From the NCBI GenBank assembly GCA_000310025.1, contig FN649740.1, positions 5,607,369-5,671,368 on the forward strand: 64,000 nt of DNA, given 5' to 3'. Below, piece by piece: positions 26,454 to 46,700 of this stretch. This stretch comes from Ectocarpus siliculosus (Eukaryota; Sar; Phaeophyceae; Ectocarpales; Ectocarpaceae). The first letter of the stretch is position 1. Each line of letters begins with the position of its first letter. Under the pieces are notes generated by a model. It saw only the letters and a list, made by a program, of their open reading frames with translations. It did not search any database and was not told where the DNA came from. A program made the translations under genes and the position numbers.

Positions 26454-27656
26454 CATAGAATCCTGTTCAGAAGATCAATATTATTGTGGCGAGAAACATT
26501 TGCTTCCGTGGGGGTCAGAGAAACTGACTTGTCGTTTCATCTCCTCATGATGCCCTGCACCATTACGAACGATCTGTTGGCCAATGTGGCAGCTACGTCC
26601 ATGCCAGCATCGCGGTTAGACAGCTAGACATCGTCGTGAGGCGGCGGAGCTGACTACCTTGGCCTGGCAGGAACTGAAAACCTAAATGAGTTGTGGTAGT
26701 CACATGGTCAGCCCATGGTATACGACGCAGAGAAGCTTTACGGGTGCGCACGAAAATACTATGGTACAGTCATTCGTTCCTTTCAGTGATAATCGAATTC
26801 GTCCTGACCTTCATGGGAAGCAGAAATATCCTTTGCCCGATTTGGTGCTCAGAAGATGCGTCTAGGAGCAATACGATCAGCCAGCGTCCAGACTTCTTTG
26901 GTAAATATTTACCAAAGTTTGTCCACCGCTCGCAGGAGACCTCACCAACAGTGCCCCTGTGCCATAATTAACAAACGCTGTTTATCCTTTCACCCTTCGG
27001 TAATCAATTCCACGACCGTTGTACGTAAAAACAGGCAGGAAAATGTGCTAGGTACGAACAACTTTGGTTCATTTTCTAAATGTTGAGGTTTACATGCATT
27101 TTCTCCAAGCTACCATCTATAGGTTTAACCCCACCTTTGGCCATAGCCTGGTTGCAACATTCCAATCCCCCAAAATAGCAAAGCATACAGCACACGCAAA
27201 GACTCATTCGCGCCCAACCCCAAAGGATCAAAACGCCCAGCCCAATCCTACTTCTCAGGCCTCTAGCGACCTGGAAAGCATTGTATACGTTCGACGTCGA
27301 ACGTGTAAATGTAACGAACGAGCGTTTTTCTTTCGATGATAACACTCCCTAGGCTCATTTGATTCCCAGATTTTCCTCTTATCTACTGTTACAGTTGTCC
27401 CTAAAACAACCCCGAGTCCGTCCAAGTCAAATGTCGACCCAAATCGGCGGACACAACAACCTCAACCGGTCCAAGCCAGCATGGCTTGGCACTCCAAATA
27501 AGTCCTACTGATACATTCAGGCTAACTACAGGATAGCAAACAACTCCTGCCTTATCGACCTCGGTGTCGAGAGGCGGGCCGTTTCTAATCGCGCAACAAT
27601 GGTTGGCGTTGTGGTTGCCTGGGCACCCCCGATGGGAAGGAAACGTTGGCTGATGT
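26454..27656. other. Convergent intergenic gap
   Basis: The stretch lies between the 3' ends of the ankyrin kinase (+) and KatG (-). It should contain both 3' UTRs. I see no supported gene or repeat in it. Confidence 0.5.
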
Positions 27657-36923
<9,267 letters not shown>

Positions 36924-38700
36924 GCTTTTCTCAAAGCTGCAGACCCAGGCCAGGGTAGGCAATGTTTTGATGTTTTGGGCAGATTCATGCGGAAGAAAAA
37001 AAAAATGATGCCGAGGAGACAGGTGAAATTATTATCAATTTTTGCAGGGAGCAGGGCGACTATTACTGTTATAATGTGTAGATGCCTTCTGGCGCTCTGC
37101 GGGTGTGCTTGTTGTCTGCTCTATCGTCTTCAGACAGGCAGACACGATCCCGCCGGCACAAAGCAAGCAGTCTGAATATTTGGCCGACACGCGCTCACAA
37201 GCAGTTGTTATTCTAGCATACACGTGACGAAGCGGTACGTGGAGTCTTGAACGATGCGACGGGCGAACCTACTCCAACTATCTAGGTCTTCTTCCTGTTC
37301 CGTCGCATGTTGAAGTGCTAGATAGGCATCCTCGTTGGGTCCTTTTCAAGTCGGCAGCGAGGACGCTTGGATGAAGGGATGTGAGATATGTGAGGCCCGC
37401 ACGGAATGATAGTTAGCGCTGTACAGCAGCAGCTCACCACCATTCATTCGTTTGTGAGGGAGGGGAGGCATTCTCCCGGCATTACTTTTGGCAAACTTGG
37501 GTAATACATAGCCAGCCGTGAGTATATTCGATGCACTACAAGATTTTCGCGCACCCTTTACTTTTACGTCGCCCTACTGTAGTACCTTGATCAAGTGGTG
37601 GAAGTCTCTCTCTTGCTGCTTGCGGGGGCTCGAGAAGCACGAGCTCAATATGGCGGATATCGCCTCGTGGCCGAAAATCCCCGCCGACTGCCGTTGTGCG
37701 CGGGGTCGATGTGTGTGAGTGAGGGGAGAGCGGGAGTGAGAGGGCGGAAGGAGTGAACGTAGCGGAGGTGGTGGTACGCATCATCATGGTGTGTGCATGG
37801 CGACATCATGACATCACGTCGGTGGTACATGTGTTATTTTTTACAAGACCAGCGGCCGGAGATACTCTCTTCGCCCCACCTCATTCGTTTCCGCAGGAGA
37901 TAAATGGGTGACAACCTGACTGAATGTCCTTATATTTCTCACGGGTAGTAGGTCCCTGAGCAGCGGTATCATCTGTCTGTCTGATCGGTGGCCATGTTGT
38001 GCATTATTATCAGGCCATCTGTTGGGAAATCGTAAAGAGAGATGGATGTTGGGAGGATGTTGAGCGCATGTTATGCATGCATACCGTTCGTTGGGTGTTT
38101 CTTACGTAGCATCTTTTTAGCATCGATCGTGCTAACCGACTGACTGACCAATAAAAAAAGACGTCAGTCTCGTTGTGTGTGTGTGTGGAATTTGGGCAAT
38201 TTCGTTTGATTTTTGGATACATACATACATGCTGTACCTGATTATTGTTGGGTTGACGCGGAACAACAGGTGGACATCGATTGGACCACAGGGAGATAGA
38301 CTACATAGATGGTTGGATGGTCACTTCCGATACGAGACCCACCAAAGCTCGGCGAGATTCCACAAGAAGATTCTCTCCGACATTCCGTCGTTCGGTGCCG
38401 ACCTGTGGCGGGAGATATGCTCTGTGGAAAGACGAGTCACACTTTCACTCCCTGCCAAGACGCACATCGACAGCTAGCTGCCACGTGCCCCCACCTGAAG
38501 CAAGCAACAGAGTGGACCAAAAGCCATGAATTGGTTGCGCCTCCTCTCTCCTTCTCGCCTTTAAATAGTCTATATCTACACAACCGTGCTGTTCGGATTA
38601 GTTGCAGCAGCAGCACAGTTTAGATTCTATTCAGGGGAAAATGAAGCAATCAATCGACTGTCAATGACAATCAATCAGATACATTTTTCCCGTTTAATTT
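36924..38700. other. Upstream region of KatG, no supported gene
   Basis: It must hold the KatG promoter directly left of 36,924 on the minus-strand view. The rest has only short frames with no recognisable protein, GT and CATA microsatellite runs near 38,175 and 38,217, and no clear structure. Confidence 0.4.
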
Positions 38701-39039
38701 TTGCCTTTATTTTTGTGTTGCTAATTTTGATCGTTTTCCTAGGGCTCCTTTTCTCGACCGGTCGGTGCGGTAGGTAGCTGCTGTTCTTTTCTTTCTATCT
38801 TTTTTGTTTTCTTTTTCCGAGTGGTTTGTACTCTTTTCTTGTTTTGTTTCCAAGCGGCGTCGTATGTGCCGGGTTTTGCGACCACGGTCTCCCCATTGTT
38901 TTTGTGGACTACAGAGAGAGCTAATAATAATGTGAAAGAAACAACAAAAAACCACAACATATGGAGATGCATGGCTTCCATACGCACGCACGCGTGGTAT
39001 CCATACGCGAGAGGACAGGGAGACAATAAGTAAGTTGAT

Positions 39040-39700
39040 CGACCCTGTCTTTACCTGTGGTCCACGCTGCCTACTAGTGGGAGAGGTAGCCATACCTTCT
39101 GCCTACATACGGGCGAGATAGGTAGCCATACCCACTGCCTTTAACACACACCCACATGTCGGTGATGAAACCTCAACCACATTCCTCGATCGGCGACCAC
39201 GTCAGGAGGCAATGAAGAAAATATGAAAAAATGTTCTCCCGTGCCATTTGCAGATTTCACAGCACGAAATTACACGAAATTACAAAAAAAGGTAAGAAAA
39301 TGGTGAGACCACGCCCGTGTGTCCGCACATACTCCGAAATGTATCCAGACATATACATACCCAAACACCCGGTACATACGCTTACCACATTGAAAATAAA
39401 TAAATACGTTTGAAAACTGAGGGAGATTGCATTCCCTACGGCTAAAAGGGTGCCACACACAAAACGCCCGACCGACCAGTACCTAACACATATATATCAT
39501 CTGCACTTTCCCAAAATAACATATATGAGACACACAAGACAGCTACCAAACTGTCTTTTGTTGAGCCTGTTACCCGCAGGGGAGATGTCCCTATATGCTG
39601 TCTGGGAAATCGTAGACATGCAGGTACTTTCTGACGCCGCTATGAAGAATCCATTGCTAATCTGTTTCAGACTCTTTTCTATGATAGAGATGGTTTCGTT
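39040..39700. repeat. Dispersed repeat, copy A
   Basis: The stretch matches 60,390-61,165 over long blocks, for example ACACCCACATGTCGGTGATG, GTTCTCCCGTGCC and GGTGAGACCAC, in the same order and orientation. Relative to copy B it has extra sequence of roughly 240 bases between 39,410 and 39,650. No coding content is recognised. It is an unclassified mobile or segmental repeat. Confidence 0.7.
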
Positions 39701-40019
39701 GTGTCATATTAAGAAAAATAAAAAAAATAATAGCAGATCACGCTCTCGGTTGTTTTTCTGTGGCACTCTCTTCTTCCCGTCTCCGTCAATCCTCACCACT
39801 GTGGCTGGTTAATAATAATGTGGGGCCAGCAGCCCTTCTTGATATAGTCTATGCATACTTTCGGGGGCTTGCTGACGGGAAGAAGGTAGCCAACAGTATC
39901 ATCTCTATATATTATTATTTGATCTACATTATTATTATTTGTCTATCTGTTGCGCTGAAGATCCACGCACAGCAGCTGCTAGTTAGTCAGTGTTCTGTCA
40001 TACGTACATACATAGTCGT

Positions 40020-40052
40020 CTATCAATCTATCTATCTATCTATCTATGTATT
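40020..40052 (+). repeat. (ATCT)n microsatellite
   Basis: Five to six near-perfect tetranucleotide units in an otherwise AT-rich non-coding stretch. Confidence 0.85.
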
Positions 40053-40408
40053 CATGCGGAATATTCACGGAGACCACGATGACGCCCAACAACAACACCC
40101 GGCCGGCCGGGTTGCAAGTCCACACAAAAAAAAGGAGAACAATTGAATACTGTACGGCAAACGGGCTCAGCGAAAATCGATGGCACCCCGCGTCAGCCCC
40201 ACATAATACATACATACATGTGATGTATGTATATGTGTTGTCTGTGAAAACAACTGTTAACCCCCTTACCACGCACAGAAAATTCGGCGGTCTTGCGCAA
40301 TTTCTGGAATTTAAGAAAAAGAGCGAACGACGCCTGCTGATTGGATGGTGCAGACAGTTCCATCCCTGGGTGCAAGTGCAAAGCTGCCTTCCCACTTGAG
40401 CCGTCTCT

Positions 40409-40480
40409 TGTCTATAATCCCTATCAATTGTCCCCTCGATGCGAGGGGACACGAGGGGAATTTGATAGGGATTATAGACA
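40409..40480. repeat. Nested perfect hairpin
   Basis: The outer arms are 19 bases and perfectly complementary (40409-40427 with 40462-40480). Between them an inner hairpin pairs GTCCCCTC with GAGGGGAC. The 72-base palindrome could form a stable stem or be a small-RNA precursor or a miniature element; the sequence alone does not decide. Confidence 0.8.
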
Positions 40481-41198
40481 GCAACTGGCGGGAGCGTGGT
40501 AAACGGGGCACGAAAAGGAGGTTTTCAAGATATTTCTGTAGAGGGAAAGCGAGACCTTCTAACTCAAGCCCTAGGTTGCTTGGTGCCTCCTATCAACGGT
40601 GGTCTAGGTACTTCTTCCGCGCTTGCCCCTAGTAGCGCTTTCCACCCAAGGGTAAACAGACGCGGCGCAACTTCGCTGTTGAACCGGCGGCGTAATCGCC
40701 CCGCGATTCGACCTGTTCATTACCCTCATACTCCTCCACTCTACAAAGCATCCATACTAGACTAGAGTCGTCCCTGTGTACCCTGGCACCCCCCTGGTCG
40801 AGTAGTGCAAAGGAGGAGAGACAATCATGCCAATCTTCGCGAGGTAGAGCTGGTGAAGAAGATGGGGACAAAAAGTGTCCCCAAAAGGCGATCCAGCCCT
40901 AAAGGGGTTAAGGGGCGGAAGAAGAACAATAATATTGATGTTGACGAATTTTGAAAACAAACGCAAGAGGTCCAGAAATTGTACAACAGACACACAAGAC
41001 CGGTCGGGAGGCATAACGAAAAACAGCAATCGTTGATTCTCGCACAGGGCGGCAGGCAGTAGAGGCTGGCTGCTCAAAACATACGTTTCACGCGTCTACC
41101 TCCATAGGCTTCCTTTGAAATCAAGATAAAAATTCGCTCCAATCAAATTTCAAGTCAAAGGAGTCAGAACGGAAGGCGCTCAAATGAGGTCAGTTTTG

Positions 41199-41687
41199 AG
41201 GGTTAAGTTAGGCATTTTATTGCCAGCAGTAGAGGACATCATGAAGAGGCGTCGTGCCTGCTGGCACGTTCAGGTTTGCTACTGGAGCTGAAAATATCGA
41301 AGGTCGCAGCAGCAGCCTTTAAACAGACAGTCCGAAATCTGCGCCGGAACCAAGCGGCATCCAACATTTGTCACAGCCATGCTCGCCGTCACCGACTCCA
41401 ATCTCCTGAGCTACGGGTCTACAGCAGCAGTAGCTGATGCCACTAGCTACTACTCCGACACCCCTCCGTTCAGGGGTTTACGGTCCGTGGCGGTGAGCAT
41501 GGCTGTGACAAATGTTGGATGCCGCTTGGTTCCGGTGCAGATTTCGGACTGTTTTCCGCGGCTGGCTGCTGCGACCTTCGATATTTCCGCTCCATCCAGT
41601 AGCAAACCTGAACGTGCCAGCACGCACGACGCCTCGTCATCATGGTGCCCTCTACTGGTGACAATAGAATGCCTATAATCTAACCCC
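41199..41687. mobile_element. Large foldback (MITE-like) element
   Basis: Two inverted arms of about 180-190 bases (41199-41390 and 41490-41687) match at roughly nine in ten positions. Both contain CAGTAGAGG, GGCACGTTCAGGTTTGCTAC and AAGCGGCATCCAACATTTGT in opposite orientation, around a loop of about 100 bases. There is no transposase frame. It would fold into a long hairpin if transcribed. The superfamily is unknown. Confidence 0.75.
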
Positions 41688-42235
41688 GGCGGGAAGAAGG
41701 TTGTTTTCTTTCTTTGTATAGATAGGATTAAAGTAAGTGTGGGAAAAGAGCCAGCGTCAAAAACCGTTCTTCCCCCCGTAAGAAGACTATCTATAGATTT
41801 GTATTTTTTTCCACGGGTCTGTGCAAGACTGTGAAGAAAATTCGTAGGGCTGAAAGAATACTTTGCACTGATTCTCAGCTCTCAGCAGCTGTCGCGTCCT
41901 GCGTCGGGCCAGTCGTGACATGTATGTCTCATCGAACAGCCCGGCAGAAGACGTCAGCTTCAACCAAATACGTACTGTACGCAATGACAGCTGTTTGCCA
42001 CGTTCAACCACATACATACATACATACATACCAACAGTTGATTGGCCACACCAACAAGAACGTCAGAAGAACAACCAGCGGCGGACCAGCTGGCGCCGCT
42101 CAACCAATTCGTCGTTCTGCTGATGATGGCCATGAGGCCATGAGACCGAGACTGACTGCTGAATGAACTACACACAGCAGTCAGCCCCAAGTACAGTACG
42201 TAGTTTCCAGCAGCAGGAAAGCAAAGTATATGTCG

Positions 42236-42620
42236 TGGCTGTGCCAGCAGAGATGCTGACTGAGCAGTGCACACATCTGCAGACTGCCGAGCCCGACGTC
42301 AGGAGGCCGGCACGCCGGCACATACACATGCAATGCACATATTTTCACATATATATCCATCCGATCGGCTGCGGGCTTTCAACCCCCAAAAATCCAGAGA
42401 CTACTTCTTTTTGCAGCAAAAATCCTCCAGAAGGATCTCTTTAGAGTATCGACGAAAAATCTCGTGGCGGTGTCAGCAGAGATGCAGAGCAGTGCACACA
42501 TCTCCGTGCAGACTGCCGAGCCAGAGGTTGGGAGGTCGGCATGCACATTTATTTACACATAGACTACATCCATCCGCCGCGCGGCTGCGGGCTTTCAACC
42601 AAACTAAATCCAGAAAACCC
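42236..42620 (+). repeat. Diverged direct repeat, two units of about 160 bp
   Basis: Units at about 42236-42405 and 42468-42620 share CAGCAGAGATGC, GAGCAGTGCACACATCT, CAGACTGCCGAGCC and GGCTGCGGGCTTTCAACC in the same order, separated by about 60 bases. Non-coding. Confidence 0.75.
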
Positions 42621-43265
42621 TTGAAAATGTTCTGAGCTCGCGCCGACCTGCCGCGAATCCTTTGATACGAAGCTACAGTATCTATGCTTGCTTACGTATG
42701 TATTTATTTACTGCTGCTGTCGTTTCTCTGCTGGTAGTTTTTCCCATGTTCTTGCATCACCCCTTGGCGCGGTGCTCTCTTTTCCCCACTCCGGAGGGAC
42801 GCCTTGTATGCACATATATATATTTTTTGAAGTGCAGAGCAAACTTGGTACACTCCTTCCTGTAATATCCGCGGGTCCGTCGGTCCGGTGTAGTAATCAC
42901 AGCAACTTCTCGCACATTCAGTCTCACGGAGGGGGGCTGACTGACGGGGTGGGTGGGGAGGCTGAAAGATTCACCCCACCCAATGGGCACAACCCGCTTC
43001 CTGTCGAAACTTCGGGTTGCTGGTTCGAACCCGGTGCGCTGTATGTAGTTTATTTTGCACCTACCTGCTCAAAGCTATATGGTCCGTTCGGAACATTTTT
43101 TCCATTTTGGTTTTTGGCCATAACTTTCGAAATATTTCGAATTGGAGTGAAAACGAAGCAGATGATCCCCACATCACGGACAACAACGAAGATTTCAAAC
43201 ATTTTTTTTTGCCTCTACACTAAGTTCAAGTCTTTTTTTGCCAAAAAAGTTGGAAGACTAACAAT

Positions 43266-43562
43266 TGTTAAGGAGTGTGGCTGCTAGCTTAAATAGGGTA
43301 CATCTTATTGTTGATAGGATGTGGGTCGGTCTCAGGAGGTATACCCTTCAGACACCTACTCTCTTAGGATTTTGTCTAGTCTGCGTACCCCCCTGAGGTG
43401 AAGTTGGATCCCCACTTCACCTCAGACCCTTGCTGATCGTCTCTCAGCAATAACAAGCAACTTTCTCATCTCTACGTGATCGTGGACAAGCGTGTCAACG
43501 ACAGAACCTACCTTCATCTATCTCTAGGAGCAAGCTACCACCCACGGCTTCCCCTCCTTTAA
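43266..43562 (+). repeat. 5' LTR
   Basis: 297 bases beginning TGTTAAGG and ending CCTTTAA, matching 56968-57264 without visible difference. It contains an internal palindrome around CCTGAGGTGAAG / CTTCACCTCAG. It is expected to hold the Pol II promoter; CTTAAATAGGG near 43282 is a weak TATA-like candidate. Confidence 0.95.
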
Positions 43563-43565
43563 ACT

Positions 43566-43582
43566 TGGCGTCAGCTGGCATT
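43566..43582 (+). other. Putative primer binding site
   Basis: TGGCGTCAGCTGGCATT begins three bases after the 5' LTR and starts with the TGG expected opposite a tRNA 3' CCA. The matching tRNA is not identified. Confidence 0.5.
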
Positions 43583-43728
43583 ACACGGTAAGCGGGTGCT
43601 GGACGCGGCCTCCACACTGCTGTGTGTTGTTGTCACGCTTTCTTCACAATCACGGGGTTGTTTGTTATTTGGTCTCACCACCCACGAGATTCTAGACTTA
43701 GCCTTCTCTGCTTCTTCTCTTGTAGAGG

Positions 43729-46700
43729 ATGCTGGCTTGCGATGCTTTCGCTAAGCGCCCGCGGGACTGGGACCTTGCGAAGGATACGCGTCTCGGCGGT
43801 CATCGCGATGTTGTAGGTGATTTTTCCTACGCTCGCCGCCCCTCCCAAGCTATTTTGTCTGCATCGGCGGTCCATGAAGTTATTTCGGTGGCGGACACGC
43901 TTTGCATGAAGCAACCGGAGTTGCTGTCTTTGTGTAGCGGGACTCGAGATGATAGCATGCTTCCCGCGTCCGCTACCACTTCTACTGCATTCATGCCGGC
44001 GTACCGGCCGATGTCCGCGGATTTCCCTGTGGTGCTCTCCGATTTGACTCCGCTTGTTTCGACGTGGAGAGCATTGTGTGCACACAAATTGGGTGTCAGC
44101 CGCCCCACCAGCCTTCCCTCCATTTTTCGCAATCACATGGAAATTTTTTTTGGAGCATCATTCACCCTCAAGGCATTCGAATTGGAAACCTTTCAACAGC
44201 GCAAACCCACAGCGGTCTTTGCTCGCACTTCGGCGCCTGTTGCGGAGGAACGCCGTGCTGCTCTGCGTGTGTTTTGGTCGGACAATCTCGTGTCCCCATT
44301 TAATACCGGTCCTTTTGTGCTAGCTTCCACTGCTGTGTATGCGTGGCATGGTGTGCTTTTGGACGCCTTTTCTGCTTGGTTGGATCCGCTTCAACCTCGT
44401 GTGCATCAAGCTTTTATCGCCGGGCGTATGCTGTCCTGTGGGTATCTCCGTTTTTCGCATGGACCTCGGTTTGCTTCTACCGCGATCACGCCCCGCTTTA
44501 CTGTTTCCGCTGCAATCGGTTCTGCTGTCGCAACAGCGGTTGGGGGTGACACATCTACTGTTGCTGGCCGTTCTGCACTTGTAAAAATCGATAGTAGCTG
44601 CCCTTCCTCTGGCCCTGTCTTTTTGAAAAAAGAGAACACCATGTCCAGCGGATATGTGGAACTAATGGACGGCAATGAGGAAATCCTTGATTACGAGGCC
44701 GAGGGCGAGCCGTCCACCGCGGAGCTGCTTGCAGGGGCCGGGACGGGCGACGAGAGCGAGTCCACTCCAGGCGCGTCCGCAGCTGATGACCTGAGGTACA
44801 ACATCGCCACGGCGGATCCGGCGGACCTGGAACAAGCGTACACCGCTGGACGGATCTCCCTGCGCGACGTGGTCAGGGCAGCTCGTTTGTCTCCTGGTTC
44901 CCCCATTTGCGCTCGCCCTTTCTCGCTCCCGCAGGAAGACATGGTGATGCACTTGTCGCAAGATGAGTTCGCCGCCTTTCAAGAATTGACCGAGATGTGG
45001 CACCGCGGTCTGGCTAGCGAGGTAGCGGCGGCGGAAGAGCGGAAGCTGCTGGAGGAGCGTGAGGCTGCTCTGGCGGATGATGCGAGGAAGCAGGAGGAGG
45101 AGCGTCAGGCTGCTCTGGCGGAGGCTGCGAGGAAGCAGGCGAAGGAGCGTGAGGCTGCTCTGGCGGAAGCTGCGAGGAGGCAGGAGGAGGAGCGTGAGGC
45201 TGCTCTGGCGGAGGCTGCGAGGAAGCAGGAGGAGGAGCGCGAGGCTGCTCGGGCTGCTGCACAGAAGAAAGCGGAACTAGCGGCGCGCGAGGAGTATGTC
45301 CGGGCTGCTAGGGCGAAGCAAGGGGCGCTCCGATCGCGGCTGGAGGACCTCGGGCACCGGCCGCAAGCTTCAACTCTGCTTTCGCGACCCGCCCGTCGTC
45401 GTGTCGTGCCCCCTCCCACGCCCCAGGCGGCACCGGACGTGGCTGCTGCTCCCCAGTTTTCTGTGACGCTGGGTGGGCCGGCCGGGGATGCCGACGGCGC
45501 GTCAGACGACGAAGCCGAGGAGTACAGGTTTCACGCAGTAGACACAGCGTTTCTGTCCCGCCCCCTTTCCACGCCCACAGATGTGATCACCTTCCATGAT
45601 GCTGACCGAACTAGTGCCCTTTTTGCGTGGGCTGGCCTCCAACAAATCGTGCGTGACCGCTGTCCTGACTCTTATACAGACCTTGGTTTTGCACATCTTG
45701 TATCGAGTCCGTTCCTCGACCAGCTAGAACCGTCCATACGACAGAGTGTGTTTCTGTTAGTGTCTGCTCTCCGTAGGGCTTCCTTCACCGAGGGTCCCCA
45801 GGGAACCGCGGTGGTGGTGCACAATGGGGGAATTCGGTTGCCGCTAGCTCGTACGGCAACCAACGACGATTTTCGGCATGATCTGCAGCTCCCACAGCAG
45901 GATTCTGCACGCCGTGCGCATGGTTCCGGAGGGACCAAGGACTACAGTCTGTCGGCGGCTCCTGCCTCCGCCAGCCGGAGGAGCCGTTGGGGTGATCAAG
46001 CCCCCACGGCCAAGAGCGGGACGGCCGAGCGCACTTTGCGAGGGCCGGGTGTTGAAGATGGCGGGCGGGGTTACGCGGAATCTTCGTCCAAGCGTCGACA
46101 CCGCGAGAGCCGGAGCCGGAGCCGGAGCACCGACCGCCAGCCACGTCACGCACCTTCGTCTCGGCGTGGTCGCAGCCGGAGCAGCGACCGCCGCGGGAGC
46201 AACACGCCTTCGCGTAGGCGTAGCCGCAGCCGGAGCCAGACGAGGAGCGGGGGCAACAGCAGGGCGACCAGCTCGGACAGCGGTCGAGGGGGCAAAGGGC
46301 GACGGAAGTCAGGTCGGGGTCGCAGGCAAGTGCAGTATGATCGGTGTGATTTTCGTAGTTCTGGGCTGTTGGGGGAACGTAAGACTGCCTCAGAAGATGG
46401 TTCACTCTGTTCTTCGCCACCGGTTTTGCTCCCCCCCGCTGATGTAGGACCGCCGCCCGTGTCTACTTTGGCGTTCAAACTTGCCAACATGCAACTTCGT
46501 GAACATTCCGCCGCGGTTAAAAGCCATGCCCCTACACACACCGTGGTAGATCAGCCCACATCTTCCTTGCTTTTGGACGAACGGGTTGGTTCACCACGCA
46601 ATGCTGCATCACACGCCTCGACTTCGGCTTCCCGTACTGAAATGCTGTTGGAACAAGTGCTCACTCTCCTGCGCGCGCAAACGCCTGGCCAAGTTGTGGA

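Noticed and set aside
43005-43040. B-box-like GGTTCGAACCC as a tRNA or third SINE
   Set aside because: No A box at the right distance and no similarity to the two SINE copies.
45785-46420. 211-codon minus-strand frame within gag
   Set aside because: It mirrors the Arg-Ser-rich gag tract; codon bias of the sense strand explains its openness.
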